A stretch of DNA of 64,000 nt from Nereocystis luetkeana (GCA_031213475.1 JARUPZ010000026.1:6741785-6805784); one strand, 5' to 3'. Shown: positions 45,946-57,639, numbered from the stretch's first letter. The notes: generated by a model from the letters alone, not told the origin. Made by a program: numbers and translations.

Positions 45946-48540
45946 GGTATGACAGGTACAAGCAGTAGTGCTCGTACCAACGATCACACCAAACGCTATT
46001 TCATAGGCGTAGTGGGTGCCTTTAGACTACGATTGAGTACGTATGGACGCGGCTTATCTATTTGGTTCATCGATTTGCAAGACCAGCAAATGCCAGCGAT
46101 CGACCTCGAAGTCGGCCACAACGGAGCCTGACGGTACAGCCTCGGCGAGGTGCATACAGCGTGGAACGCCCCACCGAGGATCATCGGTCATCGTCCCCGG
46201 GTTCGAAGGTGCTCTACCGCTTGCCTGAAAACCGTCGACGGTGTTGGTATCATATCAACCTCTCCATACTTTATCATCCCCCTCTTACCGTGGAGAGGCC
46301 CTGCTTCAAAATCGCGCCAAACGGTGTGTGTGTCCGGGGGCAAACTTCTCCTCTTCCAAGGAGCCCCCTCCCCACTGCCACAGCAAGCGCGTCGCCTTCA
46401 GTGGTAGGATCCCAGGGATAGGCTGGTTCCTCCAGTCCCCAGCTAGCATTCTCTCTTGCTTGTTGGGGGTGGATCGAGCAGCAAACGCGGCGCGCTCGTC
46501 CCGATACTTTCGAATGATGTCCCCTGTATGATGGAAGAGGCGTTCTTCAAAAACTGAAACGGTCGCTCATCGATTTTCATTTTGGCTGTTTTCGGAGATC
46601 CGTCTTCATTTTTCCTTTCGACTCAACAATCGAGCACCAACAGCGCGGACACATATGCAACAAGTATATACTCGTATAGCAAGACATACCAGGTAAGGAC
46701 TATAAATAACGTCGTCTAAAGTGTAGTGCCTGGTGAAAAGCAGTACAAAGAGAATAGCAACTGGCCGGCCTGGCATGTCCTCTCCTGAAGGGGTTAGGGT
46801 CCGAGAGAGCCTCTTCTCTGCCTCGTCCGATAGGGCTTGCACCTTCAGTCATCGTGCCGACGACGGCGGCATCGATATCGATGGTGGCGCATACATAGAA
46901 CACCCGAGGAACAGCCAAGACCGACACGACCGACTGCCACAAGCGCACGCAACAACAATAACGAGAAAAGCGTGTCCCACCGCTGCTGGGTGGAAATCGG
47001 GCCGGGGTCGACCGTGGCGAAGTACGTTTACCCGCAAGCCCGGAACTGCACAGAGGGTGATCATACGTTCGCCATGGACGAGCCCGGTTGCGGCCCACCA
47101 CCTCGCCGCATTGCATGTGAGATGATAGGCGGTGTAGGACTGCTGTATCATAAACGTTGGATAATTACTGCACAATTCGTACAGCAGTACGCTCAGTCTG
47201 CATGAAGAATAAAGACTCCACCGACGGAGCGTTATGTAAGAAGCGTCTCGAACTTATTTACGTACGTACGTACAGCAGTACGCGCTGCAATACTCGTACT
47301 GCTGTACTGCTGTACCGTACGTGTATTTACAGCAGTCGTAGTGCACCTCATGGAAAAAAACACGTCAACATATCTTCCTGCCGTGCTTACTCGCACAACG
47401 AACGGATTGACTGTGACGCGTGTGAAGTCGTGGACTCACAAGCACGTGATCCCCCATTACTGGTACGAGTACCAGGTATCATTCATGTTGCAACGCCCGG
47501 GTAGCGTTCGACTGCTCTTCGCGCTGGCACCTGCGTAGCCTTGTCACATAACGATGCATGTTTGTGTGATGTACGCTCTGTACAGCAGTACTGTACTAGG
47601 TATTATAAGTTGGTTCCTTTCTTCGGTACGTACCGCGGGCATGCGTTATTTCTTATTTCATTCATTTGCGGCTGGTGCGGGGGGGGGCATCAATGAAAAA
47701 TTGTGGGGTGAATTGCGCATATTATATCATAGATGCTTCCAACTCTTGCCTTGAGGGTTGCTCCATTTCATTTCTTGGGTTCTATGGCGCAATTTGTACG
47801 GCCCGGGCCGTATGTACCCAACCATCGTGCGCGAAACAGTTGTCATGCCAGGCACGCCCAGCACGCGAAGCAATTATCGAATATGGTACCTAGTCCTGTG
47901 GCATGATTTACGCCTACGAACATAGACCCTGTATACTCTCCCGCTTCCAGGGATGCACGCAAGACCCTTCACGTGCAGTCTTTCGCAGCGACACATACAG
48001 CGTCTTAAAATGAAACCCTCTAACAAGCGTATACAGCTACGAGTATGATCCAGGCAAATCATGTCTCCACCGTCTAGCCATGGCTTTGATAAGGCTAAGG
48101 CTCATCAGGCAGTATCTTAGTACGTAGTGGCACCACGACCACAGCCAGCCGCAGTGAGATACGTAACCGAAACTCGTAGGTGACGTCGCGTTTTCTGAAA
48201 TGCGCGATGAAAAAGATCACGGTGTATATTATTGGAGCGTAAACCACGTTTGTGACCACAGAGTTGCTGCACTACCAATAGCGTATCTATAAAGTGAACG
48301 GCCGGCACCGCCTCTGGGTGTGTTATCGATGTCAACGGGCGGAAAAAACGGTATCATGTGAAGACCACACTCATACCCATATCACTCACCTCTTGGCCCA
48401 GTTTTGACGAAACGGTTGAGAACGTACCCAAACTTTTCTACTAAAAGCGACGAATTGCGAGGAGAATTCCAAGATCAATTTCCCCAGCCGCAGGAAACCA
48501 CAAACAGGAAACAAGTTTGAACACCTATTAATAGGACAGA
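45946..48540. other. Unresolved; possible additional exons
   Basis: Plus-strand stretches at 46062-46421 (SVERPTEDHRSSSPGSKVLY) and 46980-47125 (RCWVEIGPGSTVAKYVYPQA, six Cys nearby) have protein-like composition but no clear splice frame or family. 47170-47340 is dense in TACAGCAGTA/TACTGCTGTA and GTACGTAC motifs. Confidence 0.3.
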
Positions 48541-49445
48541 CCAGATCCCATTTCCGGGATCTAGATCTTTTGGGGCAGATAGATCCCTGATCTGCAGGGA
48601 TTTGCGGGATCTAGATTATGTTTGCTGTAAAGGATCTGTGCGATCTAGATCATATGTACACATCTGCCTGTGGGTGGGATTTGTATGATCTAGATATTGT
48701 GTGCATGTTTCTGTGTGTGGGACCTATGTGGTCTATATATTACACGCACGTTTGCCCGCATGATCTGTGTGATCTGCCTGATCTGCACATGTTTAACTGG
48801 TGAGATAAATATGATCTGCGAGATCTAGATCATATACCCGTATGCCTGGAGGAATCTGCATGATCTAGATCTTACATACATGTTTCGGTGGGTGGAATCT
48901 GCATGATCTAGATCTTACATACATGTTTCACCAGGTGGGATCTGCAGATCTGCGTGATCTGCACATGTTTCACAAAGTGGGATCTGTATGATCTAGATAT
49001 TACATACATGTTTCGCCAGGTGGGATATGTATGATCTGGGTGATCTGCATATGTTCGCCAGGTGAGTTCAGTATGATCTGCGTGATCTGCACATGTTTCA
49101 CCAGATGGGTTATGTATGATCTAGATCTAGCATACATGTTTGCCCGGGTATGATCTGTATGATCTGCCTGATCTGCACATGTTTGCCTGGTGGAATATAT
49201 ATGATCTGCGAGATCTAGATCATATATGCCCGGAGGGATGTGTAAGATCTAAATCTTACATACGTGTTTCGGTGGATGGGATATGTATGATCTGCCTGAA
49301 CTGCACGTGTTTGCCGGATGGGATCTGTTTGATCTGCATGATCTGCACATGTTTCGCCGGGTGGAATCTTTATGATCTAAGATCTTGTGCACAACTTTTA
49401 TGTACCTGTGAAAAAGGATCTAGAAGATCTAGATCGTGATCTGTC
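48541..49445 (+). repeat. GATCT-rich higher-order minisatellite
   Basis: Roughly 60-bp units alternate GGGATCTGTATGATCTAGAT, ATTACATACATGTTT, CGCCAGGTGGGATCTG and TGATCTGCACATGTTT. Units differ by loss or gain of the half TGATCTGCATGATCT. The palindrome GATCTAGATC recurs many times. Related motifs occur at 35.34-35.58 kb, 45.08-45.12 kb and the last 60 bases of the window. Confidence 0.9.
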
Positions 49446-49561
49446 CTAGGTGTGGAAGCTTCGCGCTCAAAAACTTTTGAAAAAAATGCCTTCATCGTTG
49501 GACCCCGGCATCGCAGATATTCCGAGAACTGTCCCAAGATCAGCGACAGAAAAAACAGTAC
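49446..49561. other. Short spacer
   Basis: No feature seen between the minisatellite and the next MITE. Confidence 0.5.
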
Positions 49562-49670
49562 TATTACGGGGGGCCATAGTTAATAGGACCTGTGGTATAC
49601 GTAAAAAACTATATGTTTAACCATTTTTACTAACAATATTTGGCCCTATTAACTATGGCCCCCCGTAATA
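49562..49670. mobile_element. MITE family A, copy 5
   Basis: 109-bp palindrome TATTACGGGGGGCCATAGTT...AACTATGGCCCCCCGTAATA, arms about 36 bp, nearly perfect. Confidence 0.9.
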
Positions 49671-50030
49671 TTAATAATAGTATTAACGGTGTTTACGATT
49701 GACCAGTTTCGACAAAATCGTTGTTTACAGCGCCTCATCACACTTTTTGCATGAACTCATGCATTCCAAAATATGTATAATAAAAACTTTTGAAAAATTG
49801 AAATTTGGGGGGTGGAACAAGGGAAATGTAGAAACTTGTGGAAGAAAATCAAAGTCAAGTCAAGTTAAGCGTATTTCTCTCATTTTGTCGAAGTCAGGCC
49901 AACGTGTTTACAGCCCTCGAAAAAACGGGAACATCACGTTTTTTTGCAATAAAAAATACGTATATTCAAAGCTTCCCCATGCTCAAAACGGTTCCGGTAA
50001 TCGCAGATACAATGCCAGGTCCGAGGGTTC

Positions 50031-50302
50031 TTGCTGCGCAAAGAGCGTGTTGTGGGTCTAGGCCAAGGTGCCGAGCGCTTGGCGAATGCTTCCGCGGCCG
50101 CAACGGAAGAAACGCGGAAAAAAAATGGCAATGTAAACGGCAAGAGGCGTTCTCGAGCCGGTAACCGCCAGCTGGACAAGTATCTCCGTTTTGTGGCGGA
50201 GAATCAGTCGCGGGGGGAAGGAGCGGGAGAGGGGGGGTGCGGAGGTTACTCGGACTGGTGCGGTTGCCGGATACAAGCTTGGTGGCGTATGATTACTGCG
50301 AG
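50031..50302 (+). CDS. Gene 2 (C11orf65/MFI-like), exon with first visible IQ motif
   Basis: Open frame ending at donor GCGAG|GTAAGC (50303). The C-terminal part reads CRIQAWWRMITAR, an IQ calmodulin-binding motif (IQ-x-x-W-R-x4-R). Upstream are basic stretches (EETRKKNGNVNGKRRSRAGN). No in-frame ATG is present, so the left edge is an ORF limit; the true acceptor or start is unknown. The exon leaves phase 2 (AG|), which the next exon completes to Arg. IQ-motif repeats before the conserved core are usual in protist relatives of human C11orf65/MFI. Confidence 0.6.
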
Positions 50303-52376
50303 GTAAGCAATCGCGTGCGGTACTTAGCGGCACTTAGACTCTTCTACAACAGTAGAGGTCTACTATTAATAGTGAGATGCCCACTACAATCAATGGTGTA
50401 GCCAGCATTCAGAGTAATCGGTCATTCATTGCGGTTGAAGTTAATTACACCGCATCATGAATACTGGAATAGTCAGAAAAAAGTTAGGGCCCATCTTAAC
50501 GGGGAACGCTATTTGGGAGTGAAATTTTAATATCTATGAATTTTAATTTGATTTCGAAAAAAAAACGTGTTTGTGTCCTATCGGGGAACAGCGTACTAGT
50601 TGTCAATCAAAAAATGTTTCTGGAACAACGCGCGGCGTCACACAACGCCCAGCAGACAAACAGCGACGAGCGTAGACGAGAGCGAAGGTTTGCGCTTCCG
50701 CGTGCGCGCCGCCGCCAGCCTCTTTCTCTTTTTGGTCGCGCAGGATAGCAAGCTATCACTCTCAGGGTGTCTTGGGTGGGCGGAGGAAGCCCTCAAGCGC
50801 CACGTGCGGAACAGCAGCGGTGATGCAGCTATCGAGGTCCAGAGCGTATCCTCCGTTTTTTTGCTCATTTGCTCGGTTTTCGCGATTGTTGGCCGATCGA
50901 GCAGGCCGAAAAATTGGGATTACGGCCGCCATGATTACTTTTGAGGCGCCACCGCCGGGGTACGATGTGCCATGGTGTGTGGGCGTGGGCGCGGCTATTG
51001 CTCCGGTCACCTCTCGTTGAGGTTCGCGTTTTATCGCCTCGATCGTGGTCGCCGAAGCAGCCTAGAATCGCCCCAGACTCCACCGAGGGTGTTGACCCAC
51101 CATGAACATGCTACGTCAAGTCCGAGGAGCTCCCAAATTCCAAATTGGAATTCGAAAAATCACACGAAAAAAGTCCCAAAAGACGTTTCGCTCAAATTCA
51201 ATTTTTCTAAGTTGCCTGCTTGGTCGTTCACTCTTCGGCCAATCAGGTACAAAAAAAATAAGAAAAAAAAATGAAAAAATAAACATGAAAAAAAAAAAAA
51301 TCCCGTTAAGATGGGCCCTTAGAGAAAAACAGATATTTGGGATCTAGGACTTGCAGCGATCAACTGTGAAAACGCCTATTCGCGTGGGTGGAAGGAGAAT
51401 GTTGCACGGAGTTCTCGATGACAGCATGGCGTGTTCCGGTGCCGGGACAACCTCGTTTTACCGACCATAACTGACTGCTGTGCTCAGCTCTGATGCTGGC
51501 GCTTTCAGATGTAACGTCAATAACACATTTGTTTGTGGGGGATTGCGTGCTGTGAAAAAAACATGAAACGCTCGCCACCTGGTCAGAAAATGCCACAAGC
51601 CAGTGCCAGCCGGGGGGAGGGGGGGGTCGCTTCGAACGCGAGAGGTGGCATAACCGTGGTTTATGGAACACAATGCGTTTCGTCGCGGTATTTGCCGGAG
51701 AACCAAAGGTGCAGCGGACGTGAGAAACCGCGGTTTGACCGCTCGACTGACAGCCCTCTGCAGTAAAAACGGTAGAATAAGCCCAAAACACGCCTCGGCG
51801 TGCCCAAACAAATCGGTATCCTAGCATATTTCCGGGAGAACAGCTATACATTCACACGCCCCCCCTCTCCCCCCCCCATCGAGTACACCCACCTCTTCGA
51901 CACACCAAGCACGCCCTCCCTACTCTCGAGAACGTGTATCAGACCTCAAAGCTTCCAGGGGTGCTACAACGAAGTTCGTGGCGACCAGAGACACTTGCAT
52001 GCCGTACCAAAGCGGGCACCAAGCAACTACTTTGTTCCAATACTTCGTACGATGTGTAACTGGCATGACCGATAGATAAGTCAACGGGCGGGCAAGTTTC
52101 TATGGCTAGGTATACTACCTCCATCGAGGGGGCGTATCAGGAATAGGACCTCGGGACTCTATTTTCAGAAGGTCGGCAGCAACGGCCGTATTGGGGTTCT
52201 AATACACTTGACGCCGTACGGATCGAGCGGCGTAACTTGTACCTGGTGCCTATTTGTTTGCATTTGTTGGCGGTATTTTTCAGATTGGCGGCGAATTTGA
52301 GTTTCAGATATCTCAACAAGGACGACAGACGGTACGTTCTAAGTTCTAAACTATGGCCTCCCGTTATGACGCACAG
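50303..52376 (+). other. Gene 2 intron with a DNA transposon
   Basis: GTAAGC donor and GCACAG acceptor. Contains the PIF/Harbinger-like element 50487-51318. The minus strand of 51360-51851 is open for 163 codons (HVRCTFGSPANTATKRIVFH) without recognised function. Confidence 0.5.
50487..51318. mobile_element. Non-autonomous PIF/Harbinger-like DNA transposon
   Basis: 832 bp bounded by inverted repeats GGGCCCATCTTAACGGG (50487-50503) and CCCGTTAAGATGGGCCC (51302-51318), perfect over 17 bp, each flanked by TTA (50484-50486, 51319-51321). A TTA target duplication and GGG-starting ends are the Harbinger signature. The interior lacks a recognisable transposase and ends in A-rich sequence with AATTCC/TTGGAATTCG segments. 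Inserted in a gene 2 intron. Confidence 0.8.
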
Positions 52377-52830
52377 GTTCAAGTTTCGGTACAGGCGGTT
52401 CGCCTTCTACGGCCTGGCGGCGCTTCAGATCCAGTACGCGTGGAAAAACCACCAGCAGAACGCCATCTACGACATGAGCACGAGGTGGGATGATTGTACT
52501 CGGCGTTCCATACGATACGATTGTGTAACGGTCGGGAGAACAGGTAGACACAGGAGGCATGTTTCTCCCTAAGGCACGTCGTGTACCTCGGGCGGGTGCC
52601 TCCACTTCACTGTACTGTACGGGGGTATACCTCGAAAATATAGAATACTATTATTAGAGTGTCCTGCCATCATGCATGCCTGCAAATGAAACTATCCCAG
52701 CATGCCCCATTACTCCCAGAGGCATACCGAACACGCTAGCGTTCACTGTAGTAGCGCAGAGTTACGCCTCAGTAACAGGAGAGCATCGCTCCATGGTGGA
52801 GGAGGTACAACCTTACATGTCCGGCAAGAC
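52350..52830 (+). repeat. Segmental duplication, unit 1
   Basis: Diverged match to 52970-53420. Shared blocks: CAGCAGAACGCCATC, AGGCATGTTTCTCCC, TCGGGCGGGTGCC / TCAGGCAGGTACC, GCATGCCTGCAAATGAA / GCATGCAAGGCTATC, CAGCATGCCCCATTACTCCC and CGAACACGCTAGCGT. The unit includes gene 2 exon 52377-52484. Confidence 0.75.
52377..52484 (+). CDS. Gene 2, second IQ exon
   Basis: 108 bp between acceptor GACGCACAG and donor CGAG|GTGGGA, phase 2 in and out. Encodes FKFRYRRFAFYGLAALQIQY then AWKNHQQNAIYDMST: a second IQ-like helix (LQIQYAWKNH). Exon phase matches the previous and next exons exactly, so the three join to one frame with Arg codons spanning each junction. Confidence 0.65.
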
Positions 52831-52969
52831 CCGCTCCCCCTGGTCGTTGGAAGGATCTGTCCATTACTCTACGCTTATATACTATAGTACTATTAATACT
52901 ATTAATAGTACGTGGTGTTAATATCGTGGCAAGATGAGACAATACTGCATCATACTTGCAACAGGCCGT

Positions 52970-53420
52970 TTTCGTTTGACGTAAAAAAGAGGTAGAGCAA
53001 CAACATATCGGCGCTTTAAAATTGCACAGCAGAACGCCATCCGCGACACGAGGTGTGTTGAATCTACTCAGGGTGTCATACGAGGTGGGTGTTCAACGGC
53101 CCAGGTAATTCGTAGAGACAATAGGAACGTTTCTTCGAGAGGCGTTTCAGGCATGTTTCTCCCCCAAGGGATGTCACGTGCCTCAGGCAGGTACCCGCCC
53201 TTCCCTTTATTCCTTCGAGGTATATGGAAAACCTGAACCGTGACAGTTTATTCTACCCACTGTGCCCTATGCACGTCTGCATGCAAGGCTATCCCGGCCT
53301 GCCCCATCACCCCCAGAGGACTACCGAACACGCTAGCGTCTATTGCTGCAGCGCAGCGTTACGCCTGAGCGGTAAGAGGGCTTCGCTCCATGGCGGGGAG
53401 TCAAGGCTTACACGTCCAGA
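52970..53420 (+). repeat. Segmental duplication, unit 2
   Basis: Second unit of the tandem duplication. Both units contain the exon 3' half and about 370 bp of following intron; divergence is considerable, so the event is old. Confidence 0.75.
52996..53052 (+). CDS. Gene 2, duplicated partial exon (alternative or decayed)
   Basis: 57 bases after AGGTAG and before CGAG|GTGTGT, in phase 2 both sides, reading ATTYRRFKIAQQNAIRDT. It corresponds to the 3' half of exon 52377-52484 (QQNAIYDMST). Inclusion would keep the frame and add 19 codons, but the acceptor is weak and the IQ core is not complete. Could be an alternative exon or a relic. Confidence 0.35.
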
Positions 53421-55752
53421 AAAAGAGAGCCATGGCACATATGGGTTGTACTTCGTATACGACCGTCAAACATGGCTTATACTCCCGGTCAGAGCGGTAG
53501 CAACCTGAGAAACTCTGGGTACCCCCTCTACTTTGTGTGTAGCATGACGAGCCCCTCCCCCGCCCCACCCCGATGACGTTGAGCACACACACGCCCAAAC
53601 CCCACCCCGCGCGCGTGCTGTGTGTGTACGTACTTCGATCCGCCCGTCGTTTTTTTGCCGCGGTGTAACCGACCGCCAGGGAGTTAGCGGCAAGCAGGTG
53701 GACCCGATCGGCGGACGACAGCAGTAGATCGCCAGGAGAAAGGGGTCCCTACCGGCGAGCCGATCTCGAGCGTGGTGTTTGTTGTGATATACTGCTGTGC
53801 CAACCCTCTGATAAGAAACCGAGACCATGGCCCAGATGGCTACTACGGGGGGTCATAGTAATCAGGACCCATCATTTTCACTAAAACCTACCTACCAGGT
53901 ACATAATTTCTATTTTTACTCAGCACGTTTGGTTCTGATTACTGCATCCCTCCGTGAATACGATACTCTCTTACTCCAGAAACGGGTGTGGATAACAATG
54001 GCCCGATAGCCTGCGAGATTTCTTGTTTTTGGAAAAAAGGTAGTGGACAAGAACGGCCCAGGAGGCTCTCCACACGAGATTTTTTTTCCTCCTTTTTTTT
54101 GTGAAAAGGGTGTGCTTGTCCACACTAACCTTAAGGCACGTATGCACAACCTCTCCCGAATTTCTTCTTTCCCCGGCAATCTCAGGCTGGGTTTCTTGTC
54201 GATAAGGTTATTTCTTGAAAGAGGGTGAGTAGTAGGGGACGTCGGCCGCGCGTGCCCTGTATCCCTCGCGAAGCATACCATACAAACCGTTGAGGGTCGT
54301 GCCCAGGGAGGGGTGGTGCGATCGTTTTTCGTCGCGCTCGATCTTTCCAGAACGGAAAGGATAAGGTCGCCAAAAATGACGAAAAAGGGCGTTTTCGGAA
54401 AGGATCTGGTCGAGAAAAGAGCCTTCCGAAAGTTCAATGTTCGACTTTAGCGCCCTTACCGTAACGTGTCGAGAGAACTATCAATAGCGATCAAAAACGA
54501 TCGTAAAAGACCCTGTCCTGTGCGATTTTCAACGCTCTTTTTCGGTGTATTATGTTTCGAAGAAACGACTATTATTACCAACAAATATGCTCTTGAAGAG
54601 GAGACCGGTCTTTCGGACGCGTCGAGGACATTGCCCCCTCACGTGCACCTAGTTTTGGTTGGTCGGGGCGGTCAGGATAGGGGCCGGACCGCGGTCTCCT
54701 CCTTGCTAACTATCAATGGTATCTTTGTCTGCCAATGAAATAATGAAAGGCGTTTCTGCTCATTCATGTACAGGCTGGTGCAAGCAGAAAGTAACGATAT
54801 TGTTTCCGAGGTTTTCTTCTTTCGGGAAGGTTATGAGTGATCCATGTTGAAGATCATGCTGCACATTGTCGGATGGCAAGAGAAATAATAATATTTGCGT
54901 CAACCATGAATGCCGCATGCAAATAGCTACTCGAGTGTCATATATCTGGTACCAACACATATTTGGTATCATATTGGCCGTATTGAACAGCGGAAGCGGA
55001 TGGCACATCCATTATTTTTTTGTCACGGGCCTAGGGTCGGTGCTAGCGGCGAAATTGATTCCCGACTAACCACAGGCCTTCACCAAGGTCAACCATAGTC
55101 AGGCGTTTCCGTGGGAAGAAAACCGTGTACGAGGTTCTTTTTTTTCTGAACGAAACGGCTCTACAGTAGGTACTCCAAGGCATATGCTTGAAACGAATTT
55201 GCGCAAATGATCGAAGAATTGACTGCGAAGGGTCAATTCAATATCTAAGCAATTTTTTACCCCAGGTCGATTTATGTACTGAAACCAAGTAATTCGACAA
55301 AAAAGTTTTTTCCCCCCACCGAAGCTCAGAAGTTTGGGCGGTGTTTCGACCCTAAATTTCGTAACACCTTCCGTGCCGCTATGCCGAGGGGCGTTTGGAG
55401 GAGGTGCAAGTATTTTCTGTTTTGTTCATTGCATATCTGGGGTCCCAGAAATCCCTATATCCAGGTAAAACCTCAAGACCCCAGAGAACTGGCGGAAAAA
55501 AAAAAAAAAAAACTTGCGCCCTCTCCATGCACCCCTCGGCTTAAGGGCACCGAAGATGTGTGCAAAGTTTCTGGGTCTGACTAAAAGAAACGGCGTGAAC
55601 TCCTGACTTCAAAATCATATCTGGAATCCCTGAACCGGTTCGAACGCGTCCGCTGTCGTGTCAGGAGCTACTGGGTCCGGCTCCCGCCCAATATTGAATG
55701 TCTTGTATTCGTTTTTTTTGTATTGTTGACTACGATATAAAATTCCTTGCAG
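53421..55752 (+). other. Gene 2 intron, distal part
   Basis: Contains a MITE (53841-53960). Open minus-strand frames at 53916-54437 show no family. The intron ends in TTCCTTGCAG. Confidence 0.45.
53841..53960. mobile_element. MITE family A, subfamily with TACCAGGTA core
   Basis: TACTACGGGGGGTCATAGTA...ACTGCATCCCTCCGTGAATA. Shares ATCAGGACCCATCAT and the TACCAGGTA insert with 37391-37512; arms strongly diverged. Confidence 0.6.
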
Positions 55753-55857
55753 GAAATTGATGGAGGAGCAGGAAGATTCCGCGGAAAATCACGCAACCAA
55801 GGTGATTCAAAACTGCTGGAGACGAAGGGTGGCCCAGAGTATATTCCGATACTACAG
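55753..55857 (+). CDS. Gene 2, third IQ exon
   Basis: Acceptor CCTTGCAG; 105 bp; phase 2 in and out. Encodes KLMEEQEDSAENHATKVIQN then CWRRRVAQSIFRYY: canonical IQ (VIQNCWRRRVAQSIFRYY) immediately ahead of the conserved core, as in human C11orf65/MFI, where an IQ helix precedes the 'INP-E-A' domain. The only donor that preserves the core reading is ACAG|GCGAGG, a GC donor (55858). The nearest GT (about 55868) breaks phase. Downstream of it the frame runs into TGT/TTG repeats. Confidence 0.7.
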
Positions 55858-56569
55858 GCGAGGAAGCGGTTTTTGTTGTTGTTGCTGTTGTTGCTGTTTT
55901 TGGCGCGTTTAGTCGATAGGGGCAGTGATGGGACTTGTTTTTCCCAAAAAAGAATGGGTGCCACTTCTGAAGGGTGAGTCTACGGCCTCTTTCTGCTCGG
56001 TGATATTGACAAATTCCGAACATCCCTCTGCGTGTTTCTGAGGTATGTGCGGGATGCACCCACCCCAGCAGGAAAAAAAAAAAACACCGAATCTGAGCAA
56101 AGCCTCGCCATCTTGTTGGTGACCCCCATCTCGAGCATAGATCATTATAAACCGTGCGCCTATTGATAGTACTGCAGGCCGAGCCCAATCAATGTCTTAT
56201 TGAAGTACTACCTGTGGCATGAATGAACTAAAACAATCCCCACAAAAAGCAGTTTGCGCAAGCAAGGAGTTGATTAATTCCGCCCACCCACATCCACCCA
56301 CCCACCCTACTTATATACCATGTACTATATATAATTCCTAAGAGTGTTACACCTGGCACCTGGTAACAGATGGTATTTAGGGCAGCGCTCGCCCCTGATC
56401 ACAGTTTATTATTAATAGTCCTATTTTCTGAGCGTCCCTCAAAAACTGAGCCTTACCATGGTATGTTCTTATAAAGCTACCTGATACCTGGTATTTATTA
56501 TTCATGTGCCTATACGTACAGCAACTGCTGAACATGTTGTTTCCCTGCTCCTCCGTCCTGTGGCGGCAG
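55858..56569 (+). other. Gene 2 intron, probable GC-AG type
   Basis: Starts GCGAGG after CAG and ends GGCGGCAG; 712 bp. Contains a (TTGTTGTTGCTG) run at 55873-55897 and TACCTGGTATT near 56480. Confidence 0.5.
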
Positions 56570-56720
56570 GAACGTTATCGGGTTCAAGCTTGCCGGTGAT
56601 CCGCGCCTCCTGCTGCGGGCCATCAACCCAGGAGAGGCGGCGCTATTCGACCGGGCGGCGGGGGTTCACGTCCGCTTTCGACTGGGGGGTTACACGTTCC
56701 CGCCTTCAATATACTACAAG
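56570..56720 (+). CDS. Gene 2, conserved core exon (C11orf65/MFI family)
   Basis: 151 bp, acceptor GGCGGCAG, donor AAG|GTATAA. Encodes NVIGFKLAGDPRLLLRAINP, GEAALFDRAAGVHVRFRLGG and YTFPPSIYYK. The blocks INP-E-A-L-x-D-x-AAG-x-HVRFRLGG and FPP-x-IYYK are, to my recollection, the hallmark of the C11orf65/MFI family of small IQ proteins, conserved from protists to vertebrates. Molecular role in protists is unknown; the human protein is reported to bear on mitochondrial fission. Phase 2 in, phase 0 out. Confidence 0.8.
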
Positions 56721-56864
56721 GTATAATACCGAATTATATGCAACACACAGCCGCCGAAATGCCATTTTGTTGTCTGCGGGACGAACTATTTGGGTGACCC
56801 CGACAGAGTAGGACCACATCATGCACTGTTGTAACACCCCCCCCTCCCCTGCCTGGTCGGTGAG

Positions 56865-56965
56865 AGCCCGACTTGCCCCGTCCCGGCATTGTGGGGATGC
56901 GAGGGTCTCGTATGGTCATGCGACTACGGCCATGCGTGATAAATGAGTATATACACCCCCCTATT
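56865..56965 (+). mobile_element. Poly-C-ended LINE tail, truncated copy
   Basis: CGTCCCGGCATTGTGGGGAT, GGTCATGCGACTACGGCCAT and then GAGTATATACACCCCCC; same 3' block as 30271-30380 and 62845-62960. Confidence 0.7.
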
Positions 56966-57034
56966 CTGATCTCTGAACAGTCGCCGGGGTGCACTTTTGT
57001 TGCTTGGGGACGAGCGTTTGCAACGCCCCCTGCC

Positions 57035-57142
57035 TATTACCGGGGGCCATAGTTAATAGGACCTATGGTATACATAAATCCTATGTATTTAACCATTTTT
57101 ACTAACAATATTTGGTCCTATTAACTATGGTCCCCCGTAATA
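57035..57142. mobile_element. MITE family A, copy 6
   Basis: TATTACCGGGGGCCATAGTT...AACTATGGTCCCCCGTAATA, nearly perfect palindrome. Confidence 0.9.
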
Positions 57143-57237
57143 GTAAGTAGAACCACGTCATGTGTTACACCTATTTGTGTAGAGATACGCACGCATTAAC
57201 AGGCCACGGAGCTGGCTATAGCATCGGCGCTGATTGC

Positions 57238-57346
57238 TATTACGGGGGACCATAGTAAATAAAACCAAACATTGTTGGTAAAAATAGCTACATATATAGG
57301 TTTTTGTGTGTATCGTTGGTCCTATTTAGTATGGTCCCTCGTAACA
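57238..57346. mobile_element. MITE family A, copy 7 (inverted)
   Basis: TATTACGGGGGACCATAGTA...GTATGGTCCCTCGTAACA; internal order ACCAAACATTGTTGGTAAAA shows inverted orientation relative to copy 6. Confidence 0.8.
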
Positions 57347-57639
57347 GTATTAAAACGTTGTCGCCCAGGAGACAGCCCCCCCACAACCGCCGTCACTCCT
57401 CACGGCACCCACACGTAAAGCCTCCAACAAGTCTATAGCTCTCAGTGATTCGCGACCCCGTTGTCAAAAATAGCCCCGCTTTTCTTCTTCGAACTACCGA
57501 GTGCGTCACTAGCACGAGCCTTGGTGTCTATCAGCTCCCGGCGACAGTTTCTGCTACCGGTCGCCTCTCTAGTGGCGTTGGATGTCGAACGAGAATCCTC
57601 TCTGGTGGCGTTGGATGTCGAACGAGAATCGGGTTCGAT

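Noticed and set aside
48618-49439. Open frames with LYDLPDLHMF-type repeats
   Set aside because: They arise from the GATCT minisatellite period and lack any start or family support.
51360-51851. 163-codon minus-strand frame as a transposase
   Set aside because: No catalytic motif or terminal repeats; composition not diagnostic.
53916-54437. 173-codon minus-strand frame
   Set aside because: Lies in a gene 2 intron, begins in a MITE and has no protein-family signal.
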